A stretch of DNA of 64,000 nt from Cherax quadricarinatus (lineage: Eukaryota > Arthropoda > Malacostraca > Decapoda > Parastacidae). The stretch covers positions 27,190,990 to 27,254,989 of the forward strand of contig NC_091323.1 in NCBI RefSeq assembly GCF_038502225.1, in the 5' to 3' direction. Below, piece by piece: positions 34,517 through 44,939 of the stretch; position 1 is the first letter of the stretch, and each line of letters starts with the position of its first letter. The position numbers and the translations under genes were made by a program. Below the pieces are notes generated by a model. The model saw nothing but the letters and a program-made list of their open reading frames with translations, searched no databases and was not told the DNA's origin.

Positions 34517-37190
34517 GTGCTGGAAGTCCAAGCCCCCTCACCCACAAAACCTCCTTTTCCCGATCCTTCCAGCCTTTTTGAGGAAGACCCCTACCCAGCC
34601 TTCCTTCCCCTACAGATTTATACGCTCTTCAAGTCATTCTACTTTGATCCATTCTCTCTAAATGACCAAACCACCTCAACAACCCCTCTTCAGCCCTCTT
34701 GACTAATACTTTTATTAACTCCACACCTTCTAATTTCCACACACTGAATTCTCTGCATAATATTTACACCACGCATTGCCCTTAGACAGGACGTCTCCAC
34801 TGCCTCCAGCTACTACCTCACTGCAGCATTTACAACCCAAGCTTCACACCCATATAAGTGTGTTGGTACCACTATACTTGCATACATTCCCTTCTTTGCC
34901 TCCATTGATAACGTTTTTTTGTCTCCACAAATACCTCAACGCACCACTCACCTTTTTTCCATCATCAATTCTATGATTAACCTCATCCTTCATAAACCCA
35001 TCTGCTGACACATCAACTCCCAAACATCTGAAAAGATTCACTTCTTCCATACTCCCTCTCTCCAATGTGACATCCAATTTTTCTTTATCTAAATTGTTGG
35101 ATACCCTCATCACCTTACTCTTATCTATGTTCACTTTCAACTTTCTACCTTTACACACCCTCCCAAACTCGTCCACTGACCTTTGCAACTTTCCTTTAGA
35201 GTCTCCCATAAGTACAGTATCATCAGCAAAAAGTAACTGTCATCTCCCATTTTATACTTGATTCCCTATAATTTAATCCCAACCCTCTCCCCAACACCCT
35301 AGCATTTACTTCTTTTACAACCCCATCTATAAATATATTAAACAATCATGGTATTCAGATATTTGGGAGTGGACGTGTCAGCGGATGGGTCTATGAAAGA
35401 TGAGGTGAATCATAGAATTGATGAGGGAAAAAGAGTGAGTGGTGCACTTAGGAGTCTGTGGAGACAAAGAACTTTGTCCTTGGAGGCAAAGAGGGGAATG
35501 TATGAGAGTATAGTTTTACCAACGCTCTTATATGGGTGTGAAGCGTGGGTGATGAATGTTGCAGCGAGGAGAAGGCTGGAGGCAGTGGAGATGTCATGTC
35601 TGAGGGCAATGTGTGGTGTGAATATAATGCAGAGAATTCGTAGTTTGGAAGTTAGGAGGAGGTGCGGGATTACCAAAACTGTTGTCCAGAGGGCTGAGGA
35701 AGGGTTGTTGAGGTGGTTCGGACATGTAGAGAGAATGGAGCGAAACAGAATGACTTCAAGAGTGTATCAGTCTGTAGTGGAAGGAAGGCGGGGTAGGGGT
35801 CGGCCTAGGAAGGGTTGGAGGGAGGGGGTAAAGGAGGTTTTGTGTGCGAGGGGCTTGGACTTCCAGCAGGCATGCGTGAGCGTGTTTGATAGGAGTGAAT
35901 GGAGACAAATGGTTTTTAATACTTGACGTGCTGTTGGAGTGTGAGCAAAGTAACATTTATGAAGGGATTCAGGGAAACCGGCAGGCCGGACTTGAGTCCT
36001 GGAGATGGGAAGTACAGTGCCTGCACTCTGAAGGAGGGGTGTTAATGTTGCAGTTTAAAAACTGTAGTGTAAAGCACCCTTCTGGCAAGACAGTGATGGA
36101 GTGAATGATGGTGAAAGTTTTTCTTTTTCGGGCCACCCTGCCTTGGTGGGAATCGGCCGGTGTGATAATAAAAAAAAAAAAATAATATAAAATTACACAT
36201 CCATGTCTAAGACCTACTTTTACTGGGAAGTAATCCCCTTCTCTCCTACACACCCTAACCTGAGCCTCACTATCCTCATAAAACCTCTTTACAGCATTCA
36301 GTAACTTGCTACCCATTCCATAGACTTATAACATCTGCCACATTGCTCCCCTATCCACTATCATATGCCTTTTCTAAATTCATAAATGCACAGAAAACTT
36401 CCCTACATTTATCTAAATACTGTTCACATATATGCTTCAATGTAAATACTTGATCTACACATCCCTTACCCACTCTAAAGCCTCCTTGCTCATCTGCAAT
36501 CCTACCATACACTACCTGGTATACTCAGTAAACTTATTCCCCTATAATTTTTAGTCTCTTTTGTCCCCTTTCCCTTTATATAAAGGAACTATACATGCTC
36601 TCGTCCAATCCCTAGGTACCTTCCCCTCTTTCATACATTTATTAAACAAAAATACCAACCACTCCAACACTATATCCCCCCCTGCTTTTTAACATTTCTG
36701 TCATGATCCCTTCAGTCCCAGCTGTTTTACCCCCTTTCATTCTACGTAATGCCTCACGCACCTCCCCCACACTAACATCCTGCGCTTCTTCACTCCCTGG
36801 CCAGTGCATGAAATCACCACCTCCCTTTCTTCAGCGACATTTAAAAGTTCCTCAAAATATTCCTGCCATCTACCCAATACCTCCAGCTCCCCATTTACTA
36901 ACTCCCCTACTCTGTTTTTAACTGACAAATCCATTTGTTCCCTAGGCTTTCTTAACTTGTTTATCTCACTCCAAAATTTTTTCTTATTTTCTGCAAAATT
37001 TCTTGACAGTGCCTCTATCATCATCTCTCCTTTTGCACTCTCTCACCACTTCTTCACCTTGCTTTTACTCTCCATATACTCTACTCTTCTTTTAACACTT
37101 TTGTTTTGTAAAAACCTCTCATAAGCTACCTTTTTCTTTTTTATCACACCCTTTACTTCAACATTCCACCAATCACTCCTCTTTCCTACT
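34517..37190 (-). pseudogene. RTE-like ORF2 remnant (minus strand)
   Basis: Minus-strand pieces: upstream region RNFAENKKKFWSEINKLRKP, ELVNGELEVLGRWQEYFEEL (~36840-36990); RT start ~36550; RVCRREGDYFPVKVGLRHGC (~36200-36260; the usual LRQGC Gln is His); after the inserted RTE, the post-FADD region MGDSKGKLQRSVDEFGRVCK (35209 downward) and FRCLGVDVSADGFMKDEVNH. Frameshifts and gaps at several places. Clearly dead. Confidence 0.82.
35349..36180 (+). mobile_element. RTE-like LINE fragment inserted in the opposite-strand RTE
   Basis: Starts mid-ORF (FRYLGVDVSADGSMKDEVNH at 35351), continues through RWFGHVERMERNRMTSRVYQ and GRGRPRKGW to a stop at ~35926, then a shortened tail and poly(A) at 36170-36182. 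The ORF is open for 192 residues. Its tail (cgggccaccctgccttggtg) belongs to a different subfamily than copies A-C. Confidence 0.88.
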
Positions 37191-37319
37191 GCACCCACCC
37201 TCCTATAGCATTATATCTGTTGTAATTCCTATTTACGAGAGCAACGGACTGTTAAGAATGAAGATGGGTTGAATAAAATGTTAGGTGTCACTTGGGTAGG
37301 ATTTAAATTTTATTTATAT

Positions 37320-37590
37320 TTGATGTACTGGTAACATTTATCAAGGTATTCATGAGAACCAGTTAGACTGATTTAAATGTTGAAAGTGAGAAGTCCAGTA
37401 CCAGCACTCCAAAGGCAGGCTGGAGGTGTTGCAGTTTAGAGGGTCATTCAAATTGTGATGTCTTTGCATTTGCATTTTTGGCAAGACAGCAATTGAGTGA
37501 ATTATTTTGAATGCATTTCTTTGTTGAGAGGGAGGGGGAGATATCACCTAACCTTGATGGAAGATGGCCATGTGTTAAAAATAAAATTGC
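37320..37590 (+). mobile_element. RTE-like 3' tail relic
   Basis: Heavily decayed tail: taacatttatcaaggtattc, gaagtccagtaccagcactc, ggcaagacagcaattgagtg, ctaaccttgatgga. Confidence 0.65.
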
Positions 37591-37720
37591 AAATACCAAT
37601 AGCAGTGATACTCTACAAAAGTTTCAGTGACATCAATAACTTTTAAAGATTTTAACTCAGCAGTGAACAATCACCTAAAGGGTAGTTAATATTGCATGTC
37701 AGCTGTAATTTGACCTTTAA

Positions 37721-37836
37721 CCCATAAACGGTCCAAACGTATATATACGTTTTTTCAACATTTGAATGTAAAAAAAGTAGATCTACTTTTGTAGCACTAC
37801 ACATGTGAACGTAGATCTGCTTGGACCGTTTACGGG
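37721..37836. mobile_element. PiggyBac-like MITE, 116 bp
   Basis: TTAA at 37717-37720 and 37837-37840; ends cccataaacggtccaaacgt and, in reverse, cccgtaaacggtccaagcag. The interior has palindromic acgtatatatacgt and agtagatctact motifs. It lies 149 bp upstream of a Pak exon. Confidence 0.92.
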
Positions 37837-37985
37837 TTAAAGTAGTGTATTATTGTATATAATTCTCCATTCCAATACAGTACTCAAGACTGCATGTGCT
37901 TATTATGGTATAAATGAAGATTAAAAATAATTTCAAAGCCCAGTGGATGGTACTCTTATGTTTTAATGTATTTGTATTTTTGCAG

Positions 37986-38172
37986 AGCATCTGGGACGGT
38001 TTACACAGCAATTGAAACTGCAACGGGTGTGGAGGTAGCAATCAAACAAATGAATCTCTCTCAACAACCAAAGAAGGAACTTATTATTAATGAAATTTTG
38101 GTTATGAAAGAAAATAAACACCCAAATGTTGTAAATTATTTGGATTCTTATCTAGTTAATGAAGATTTATGG
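37986..38172 (+). CDS. Pak: Pak exon d: Gly-rich loop, VAIK lysine, helix C
   Basis: Acceptor tttttgcag ends at 37985; donor gtaagg starts at 38173. Phase 2 in, phase 0 out. Residues 160-222. It completes the ATP-binding loop (GASGTVYTA), carries the catalytic lysine in EVAIKQMNL, the helix C glutamate in [12 protein letters not shown], and the strand [16 protein letters not shown]. All catalytic positions of the N-lobe are present. A piggyBac-like MITE sits 149 bp upstream. Confidence 0.98.
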
Positions 38173-38264
38173 GTAAGGTTTAATATTTTATATTGAAACA
38201 AAACTATTGCACAGGTTTACTTGAAAAATATTTTGAAAAATCTTGTGGTGATCAATCCATCAAG

Positions 38265-38405
38265 AAAGGTTTCTTGATGCCAGTAAGGAGTCCCTTGATC
38301 TAGGAAGTTAGACCTGATTTTCCTGTCTCTGGACTTAACTTTATTGCTTCCCATTTCATAAGGCACTGTGTGACTCCTATGGGTTTAGTACTTTTCCCAT
38401 GAATA
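38265..38405 (+). repeat. Dispersed short repeat
   Basis: ttcttgatgccagtaaggag, then cctgtctctggacttaactt and gactcctatgggtttagtac. It corresponds, in the opposite orientation, to 58254-58425; related pieces are at 14491, 17862, 32560, 44940 and 55548. The 5' half ends in a ttaatata-type end, so it may be a SINE, but no pol III boxes are clear. Confidence 0.55.
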
Positions 38406-38479
38406 TAATAAGTGGTCAGATATATACTTTAAAACTGTACTTAATTTAGAGTCAGGTAATGTTTTGAATACAACTACAT

Positions 38480-38690
38480 GAGGTGGTTTGAGGATGAATA
38501 GGATAGGATGATGAAGAGCATGTATAAATCTGGAATAGAGGGTAGGGATTTTACCCAGGGGTGGATGGACAGAGGGTAGGGGTTCTCCCAGGAATAGTTG
38601 GGAGGAGGCAAAGGAGGTTTTGAGTTTTAGAAGCTTGAACAAGCATGTTAGGTAAGAATGGATGAAGACAAGTTTTTAATGAATGTGCTA
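38480..38690 (+). mobile_element. RTE-like C-terminal relic
   Basis: Degenerate aggtggtttgaggatgaata and gaagagcatgtataaatctg correspond to the RWFGHLERM...MTWKAYKS region; the ORF is destroyed. Confidence 0.6.
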
Positions 38691-38694
38691 TTAA

Positions 38695-39110
38695 CCCTTT
38701 CAGTGGCTGTCATGTAGAAGTCATTGAGGCCAGGGTCCCTTGTGTAGTTTAACATCATGAGCTCTGCTCACTGACATACTGTGAGTGGTAAATTTTGGGC
38801 TAAACATGAAAGAATTTATTTGTTGTGAGTGTAAAGTGTAAAAAAACCCCAGCCCCACGCAGTGCATGATGGGAAAAACAATACCATGGCCGCATGTATG
38901 GTTTAAAATAGTGACTGAAGTTTCTTCTCACATTGTTTTTGTGGTTTTATTGTGTGTTTTTTGTTATCATTTGATGGAATGGCAGACATACTACTGAAAT
39001 AGATATGATTTTGATTGGTGTCTGTACCAGTAGCAGCTTGACATCGAGCTCAAAGTATGAAAATATTAAATTTTTGCCGATATTCCTGAGGGCAGGAAAG
39101 ACTCCCTAAA
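38695..39110 (-). repeat. PiggyBac-like element fragment
   Basis: Begins at TTAA 38691-38694 with ccctttcagtggctg. The interior is the reverse complement of the 591-1690 family (atggaatggcagacatacta, cgagctcaaagtatgaaaat). No right terminus is seen. Confidence 0.6.
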
Positions 39111-39642
39111 CCCCTAGTCTGTTTTATGGGTTTTTAATAGATCAGATTCAATTATTGGGATGCTCTAAACCATGCCCAATCATTCCTCTTTACATTTTAA
39201 TATTTAAGAAATACAGCCTCTCCTCACTTAGCGATGTACTTGTTTATTGACAACTTGGACTTATGACAGGCTCTCTGACCAGTATGCATACCTAAATACA
39301 GTGGGACCCTGAATATTGGCCACTGCGTTTATTGGCCAAATCGTATTTTGGCCGGTTTTTGGGCCGAAATTTTGCTCCATATTTCGGCTGGTGCCTTGCA
39401 AATCGGCCATATTATATGCGTCAGCCCGCCTCCTGCCAGGAAGCCACTGCATAGGTGAATCAGTCTCCCCGTGTCTCCCAGTGAATGAGCATATACTTCG
39501 TGCATTCATCCAAACATTTCCTTAAAATCCATTGGTTTTTGTGCTTGTTTATTAAGTGTGACTGAAATAAGCCACCATGGGCCTAGAGAGAGTTCCCAGT
39601 AAAGTTCTTTTGGTAAAGAAAGTGAGAAGCAATGGAATTTAA

Positions 39643-39801
39643 CCCTTAAACTGTCCACATGTAGATCTGTGTTTGCACCGCTAGTGCTCCAAATGTAGAT
39701 CTATGTTTCATTTTACATGCTTTCAAATGTAAAAAAAATGTAGAGCTATGTTTGGAGGACTAACAGTGCAAACGTAGATCTATGTATGGACAGTTAAAGG
39801 G
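39643..39801. mobile_element. PiggyBac-like MITE, 159 bp, in Tigger E
   Basis: TTAA at 39639-39642 and 39802-39805; ends cccttaaactgtccacatgt and, in reverse, ccctttaactgtccatacat. It contains four gtaga[t/g]ct-type motifs. It splits the transposase codons for IEFKKE cleanly. Confidence 0.92.
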
Positions 39802-39950
39802 TTAAGAAAGAAGATATTGAAAAATATGAGAGTGGTGTCCAGGTGCTAGAACTTGCCAGGATGTATGGAAAATCCAAATCAACAATCACTTCTATCCTGT
39901 CAAGGAAGCTGATGTGGCAAAAGGGGGTAAACATGTTAACGAGAGAGATA

Positions 39951-40127
39951 CAGTGCTACCTCGAGTTTTGAACAGCTCCCAACTTGAACAGTTATACAAG
40001 TGTATTTTTAGGGGTCTGAAACGGACTAATCTAATTTACATTATTCCTTATGGGAACAAATTCGTTTGGTATCAGCACTCGAACAGCCTTCTGGAATGAA
40101 TTAAGTTCGTAACTCTAGGTACTACTG
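39951..40127. mobile_element. Pogo-type MITE, 177 bp, in Tigger E
   Basis: TA at 39949-39950 and 40128-40129; ends cagtgctacctcgagttttg and, in reverse, cagtagtacctagagttacg. It has the cagt..tacct signature and a subterminal block (cattattccttatggg) shared with larger Tiggers. Confidence 0.9.
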
Positions 40128-40401
40128 TAACAAACAATTGAAGATGTGGGGAGAGGCAGGGAGTGTAGCATGGAGGGAGAGAGCATAGCAGGGAGGCAGG
40201 GAGTGTAGCAGGCAGGCAGGCAGGGAGGGAGGGAAGTAACCCCAGAGAGGGCTTTGATACCTGAAGTCCTTATGGAGAGGGATTCTCCTTCCAAATAATC
40301 AGTCCTCCCTCTCTTTCCTCCTCCTTGTCTTCCATAAGCCAACAAGAGTCTTCGATGAAGGTATGTAATAGTGATTTAAATGTTCATTTATATATTTATA
40401 T

Positions 40402-43112
40402 ATGTTGAAGGATAAGCTATGGCAAGAAAAGAGGGACTATAAATGTATTAATTCAAGGATTATGTGGAGTAAAATAAAGATTGGATGTGAAAAGTGGGTT
40501 ATAATAAGCGTGTATGCACCTGGAGAAGAGAGAAGTGTAGAGGAGAGAGAGAGATTTTGGGAAATGTTGAGTGAATGCGTGGGGAGTTTTGAATCAAGTG
40601 TGAGAGTAATGGTGGTTGGGGATTTCAATGCTAAAGTGGGTAAAAATGTTATGGAGGGAGTAGTAGGTAAATTTGGGGTGCCAGGGGTAAATGTAAATGG
40701 GGAGCCTTTAATTGAGCTATGTGTAGAAAGAAATTTGGTAATAAGTAATACATATTTTATGAAAAAGAGGATAAATAAATATACAAGGTATGATGTAGCA
40801 CGTAATGAAAGTAGTTTATTAGATTATGTATTGGTGGATAAAAGGTTGATGGGTAGCCTCCAGGATGTACATGTTTATAGAGGGGCAACTGATATATCGG
40901 ATCATTATTTAGTTGTAGCTACAGTTAGAGTAAGAGGTAGATGGGAAAAGAGGAAGGTGGCAACAACAAGTAAGAGGGAGGTGAAAGTGTATAACCTAAG
41001 GGAGGAGGAAGTTTGGGTGAGATATAAGCGACTTGGCAGAAAGGTGGGCTAGTGCAAAGATGAGTAGTGGGGGGGTTGAAGAGGGTTGGAATAGTTTTAA
41101 AAATGCAGTATTAGAATGTGGGGCAGAAGTTTGTGGTTATAGGAGGGTGGGGGCAGGAGGAAAGAGGAGTGATTGGTGGAATGATGAAGTAAAGGGTGTG
41201 ATAAAAGAGAAAAAGGTAGCTTATGAGAGGTTTTTACAAAGCAGAAGTGTTATAAGAAGAGCAGAGTATATGGAGAGTAAAAGAAAGGTAAAGAGAGTGG
41301 TGAGAGAGTGCAAAAGGAGAGCAGATGATAGAGTGGGAGAGGCACTGTCAAGAAATTTTAATGAAAATAAGAAAAAATTTTGGAGTGAGTTAAACAAGTT
41401 AAGAAAGCCTAGGGAAAATATGGATTTGTCAGTTAAAAACAGAGTAGGGGAGTTAGTAGATGGGGAGATGGAGGTATTGGGTAGATGGCGAGAATATTTT
41501 GAGGAACTTTTAAATGTTAAGGAAGAAACAGAGGCAGTAATTTCATGCACTGGTCAGGGAGGTATACCATCTTTTAGGAGTGAAGAAGAGCAGAATGTAA
41601 GTGTGGGGGAGGTACGTGAGGCATTACGTAAAATGAAAGGGGGTAAAGCAGCTGGAACTGATGGGATCATGACAGAAATGTTAAAAGCAGGGGGGGATAT
41701 AGTGTTGGAGTGGTTGGTACTTTTGTTTAATAAATGTATGAAAGAGGGGAAGGTACCTAGGGATTGGCGGAGAGCATGTATAGTCCCTTTATATAAAGGG
41801 AAAGGGGACAAAAGAGACTGTAAAAATTATAGAGGAATAAGCTTACTGAGTATACCAGGAAAAGTGTACGGTAGGGTTATAATTGAAAGAATTAGAGGTA
41901 AGACAGAATGTAGGATTGCGGATGAGCAAGGAGGTTTCAGAGTGGGTAGGGGATGTGTAGATCAGGTGTTTACATTGAAGCATATATGTGAACAGTATTT
42001 AGATAAAGATAGGGAAGTTTTTATTGCATTTATGGATTTAGAAAAGGCATATGATAGAGTGGATAGAGGAGCAATGTGGCAGATGTTGCAAGTATATGGA
42101 ATAGGTGGTAAGTTATTAAATGCTGTAAAGAGTTTTTATGAGGATAGTGAGGCTCAGGTTAGGGTGTGTAGAAGAGAGGGAGACTACTTCCCGGTAAAAG
42201 TAGGTCTTAGACAGGGATGTGTAATGTCACCATGGTTGTTTAATATATTTATAGATGGGGTTGTAAAGGAAGTAAATGCTAGGGTGTTTGGGAGAGGGGT
42301 GGGATTAAATTATGGGGAATCAAATTCAAAATGGGAATTGACACAGTTACTTTTTGCTGATGATACTGTGCTTATGGGAGATTCTAAAGAAAAATTGCAA
42401 AGGTTAGTGGATGAGTTTGGGAATGTGTGTAAAGGTAGAAAGTTGAAAGTGAACATAGAAAAGAGTAAGGTGATGAGGGTGTCAAATGATTTAGATAAAG
42501 AAAAATTGGATATCAAATTGGGGAGGACGAGTATGGAAGAAGTGAATGTTTTCAGATACTTGGGAGTTGACGTGTCGGCGGATGGATTTATGAAGGATGA
42601 GGTTAATCATAGAATTGATGAGGGAAAAAAGGTGAGTGGTGCGTTGAGGTATATGTGGAGTCAAAAAACGTTATCTATGGAGGCAAAGAAGGGAATGTAT
42701 GAAAGTATAGTAGTACCAACACTCTTATATGGGTGTGAAGCTTGGGTGGTAAATGCAGCAGCGAGGAGACGGTTGGAGGCAGTGGAGATGTCCTGTTTAA
42801 GGGCAATGTGTGGTGTAAATATTATGCAGAAAATTCGGAGTATGGAAATTAGAAGGTGTGGAGTTAATAATTAGTCAGAGGGCAGAAGAGGGGTTGTTGA
42901 GGTTGTTTGGTCATTTAGAGAGAATGGATCAAAGTAGAATGACATGGAAAGCATATAAATCTATAGGGGAAGGAAGGCGGGGTAGGGGTCGTCCTCGAAA
43001 GGGTTGGAGAGAGGGGGTAAAGGAGGTTTTGTGGGCAAGGGGCTTGGACTTCCAGCAAGCGTGCATGAGCGTGTTAGATAGTGAATGGAGACGAATGGTA
43101 CTTGGGACCTGA
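40402..43112 (+). pseudogene. RTE-like ORF2: APE endonuclease + RT, three frame breaks
   Basis: The endonuclease nicks target DNA and the RT copies the element RNA there. Endonuclease motifs: IISVYAPGEER (~40500), MVVGDFNAKVG (~40610), LLDYVLVDKR and ISDHYLVV (SDH, ~40890). RT motifs: YKGKGDKRDCKNYRGISLLS (~41795), FMDLEKAYDRVDR (~42030), LRQGCVMSPWLFNIFID and FADDTVLM (~42352). The C-terminus has YGCEAWV, RLEAVEMSCLRAMCGV, then RLFGHLERM (RWFGH in copies A/B) and GRGRPRKGW. Breaks: near 41035, where the endonuclease frame passes to the RT frame; a 3-nt and a 5-nt deletion near 42852-42870 relative to copy B; and one codon lost near 43080. The first ~75 endonuclease residues (including the catalytic Glu) are missing through 5' truncation. 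Confidence 0.92.
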
Positions 43113-43453
43113 TGATCTGTTGGAGTGTGAGCAGGGTAATATTTAGTGAAGGGATTCAGGGAAATCGGTTATTTTCATATAGTCGGACTTGAGTCCTGGA
43201 AATGGGAAGTACAATGCCTGCACTTTAAAGGAGGGGTTTGGGATATTGGCAGTTTGGAGGGATATGTTGTGTATCTTTATACGTATGCTTCTAAACTGTT
43301 GTATTCTGAGCACCTCTGCAAAAGCAGTGATAATGTGCGAGTGTGGTGAAAGTGTTGAATGATGATGAAAGTATTTTCTTTTTGGGGATTTTCTTTCTTT
43401 TTTGGGTCACCCTGCCTCGGTGGGAGACGGCCGACTTGTTGAAAAAAAAAAAA
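40404..43453 (+). mobile_element. RTE-like LINE copy C, the longest copy in the window
   Basis: Starts in the endonuclease and runs through RT, C-terminal block and tail (43113-43441) to poly(A) (43442-43453). The 8-bp ttatatat occurs at 40396-40403 and 43454-43461, a candidate target duplication in AT-rich Tigger sequence. Nearly identical to copies A and B. Confidence 0.93.
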
Positions 43454-43514
43454 TTATATATTTTATTTAGTTCTCATTGTTTTGTGTATGTAAAACTATA
43501 ATTAATCTTTAAAC

Positions 43515-43794
43515 TTTTTTTTTTTTTTTTCAACAAGTCAGTCGTCTCCCACCGAGGCAGGGTGACCCAAAAAAGAAAGAAAATCCCCAAAAAGAAAATA
43601 CTTTCATCATCATTCAACACTTTCACCACACTCGCACATTATCACTGCTTTTGCAGAGGTGCTCAGAATACAACAGTTTAGAAGCATATACGTATAAAGA
43701 TACACAACATATCCCTCCAAACTGCCAATATCCCAAACCCCTCCTTTAAAGTGCAGGCATTGTACTTCCCATTTCCAGGACTCAAGTCCGACTA
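43515..43794 (-). mobile_element. RTE-like 3' tail only (5'-truncated), in Tigger E
   Basis: Poly(T), then caacaagtcagtcgtctccc through ggactcaagtccgactat. It contains tail sequence only, no ORF. It sits 60 bp from the end of RTE copy C in the opposite orientation. Confidence 0.9.
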
Positions 43795-43826
43795 TTTTTT
43801 GTTAATATTTTTGGGTGTCTGGAAGG

Positions 43827-44003
43827 TTTTTTTTTTTCCCCCTCAACAAGTCGGCTGTCTCCTACCTAGGCAGGGTGACCCAAAAAGAAAGAAAATCCCC
43901 AAAACGAAACTACTTCCATCATCATTCAACACACTCACTTCACTCACACAATCACTGTTTTTGCAGAGGTGCCTAGATACAACAGTTTAGAAGCATATAT
44001 AAA
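43827..44003 (-). mobile_element. RTE-like 3' tail only, second copy
   Basis: Poly(T) 43827-43837, then caacaagtcggctgtctcct to cagtttagaagcatatataa. More truncated than its neighbour; it replaces the expected right terminus of Tigger E. Confidence 0.87.
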
Positions 44004-44034
44004 GATACAATATAAAAAGTGACCTGAAATAATA

Positions 44035-44601
44035 CAGTGGACCCTAAGTTAATGATATTAATCCGTTCCAGAGAGCTTGTCCTTAACTGATTTTATCATT
44101 ATCCGAATTAATTTTCCCCATAAGAAATAATGAAAATCCAATTAATCCGTTTCAGACATCCAAAAGTATTAAACAAAAAAAAATTTTTTTACGTGAAATA
44201 TACATTTCCCTACACAGAAAACAACGTACATGAAGAATAAAACAATAACAACATCACACTTACCTTTATTGAAGACATGGTGATGTATGGAAGATGGGAG
44301 GAGGGGAGAGGATGGAGGAGTTTACAATTGTTTGGAAGGGGAATCCCACTCCATAAAGACTTCAGGTACCAAGTCCTTATCCTGGGTTACTTACCTCTGT
44401 TTTTTAATGCCACTAGGACCAGCTTGAGAGCCACTGGACCCCTGTCGCTCAAAAAGTTTTCCAGAGAGGTCTGTTTCTGGCGTACGTTAGGAATTGTGTT
44501 GGGTGGGGTGCACCATATTTGAAAGACCGCTCGCCGTATAGCAAATTTTGGTCATAATTTGAAATCACTGTATTGGAGAAACGCTGTAAAGTGCCCTACT
44601 G
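44035..44601 (-). mobile_element. Pogo/Tigger element with mismatched ends
   Basis: Left end cagtggaccctaagttaatg after TA 44033-44034; right end, in reverse, cagtagggcactttacagcg before TA 44602-44603. The left ~470 bp match the Tigger at 20356-21588 in reverse (atggtgatgtatggaagatg, actaggaccagcttgagagc) as far as aattgtgttggg (44504). After that the sequence belongs to a different family. The two termini are not inverted repeats of each other. Confidence 0.75.
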
Positions 44602-44673
44602 TATTAATGTATTCAAGTTGTTAGTCAACCCTTATCATTTACAGTGTTTTGTAGTAGTATTCAAATTCAAATA

Positions 44674-44854
44674 CAATAAACCCTTAGTTGAACACACCTC
44701 AATTTAATGGATTTTGGAAGTACAGGACAAAAATGTCCTGTGGTTACAGAATTGTGTATTATTAGTTATGTCAAAACAATCTCATCTCTATCCATTACAG
44801 TTGTCATTGGCCACACATTCATCCCTGTTAGTCAGGTAAACCGAGGGTTTACTG
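44674..44854. mobile_element. Pogo-type MITE, 181 bp
   Basis: TA at 44672-44673 and 44855-44856; ends caataaacccttagttgaac and, in reverse, cagtaaaccctcggtttacc. No coding. Confidence 0.82.
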
Positions 44855-44939
44855 TAATTTTTTTTTTTTTTTTTTGTTTTTTGTTTTTTACAAAAACCAC
44901 CCATAGTCAAGACTGGATTGAAAAAGAATACATCTCAGT

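Larger units (their letters stand above)
33809..37206 (-). mobile_element. RTE-like LINE, minus strand, carrying two insertions
   Basis: Poly(T) at ~33812-33835, tail, C-terminal region, RT and upstream linker to ~37206 (caccctcctatag). It is interrupted by a piggyBac MITE (34043-34511) and by a plus-strand RTE fragment (35349-36180). Part of the tail and C-terminal block was lost beside the MITE (34516). Confidence 0.87.
39299..43826 (+). mobile_element. Tigger-type element E with four nested insertions
   Basis: Left end cagtgggaccctgaatattg after TA 39297-39298. The transposase start (atgggcctagagagagttcc, 39578) and the C-terminal UTR block (ccagagagggctttgatacc, 40240) are separated by a large deletion. 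The subterminal block (tttttgttaatatttttggg) is at ~43797-43822; the right terminus itself is missing. Insertions, left to right: piggyBac MITE 39643-39801, pogo MITE 39951-40127, RTE copy C 40404-43453, RTE tail 43515-43794. Confidence 0.82.

Noticed and set aside
40140..40235. Purine-rich GGCA/GGGA tract as a possible structured element
   Set aside because: Low-complexity expansion replacing the deleted Tigger transposase core; no defined structure.
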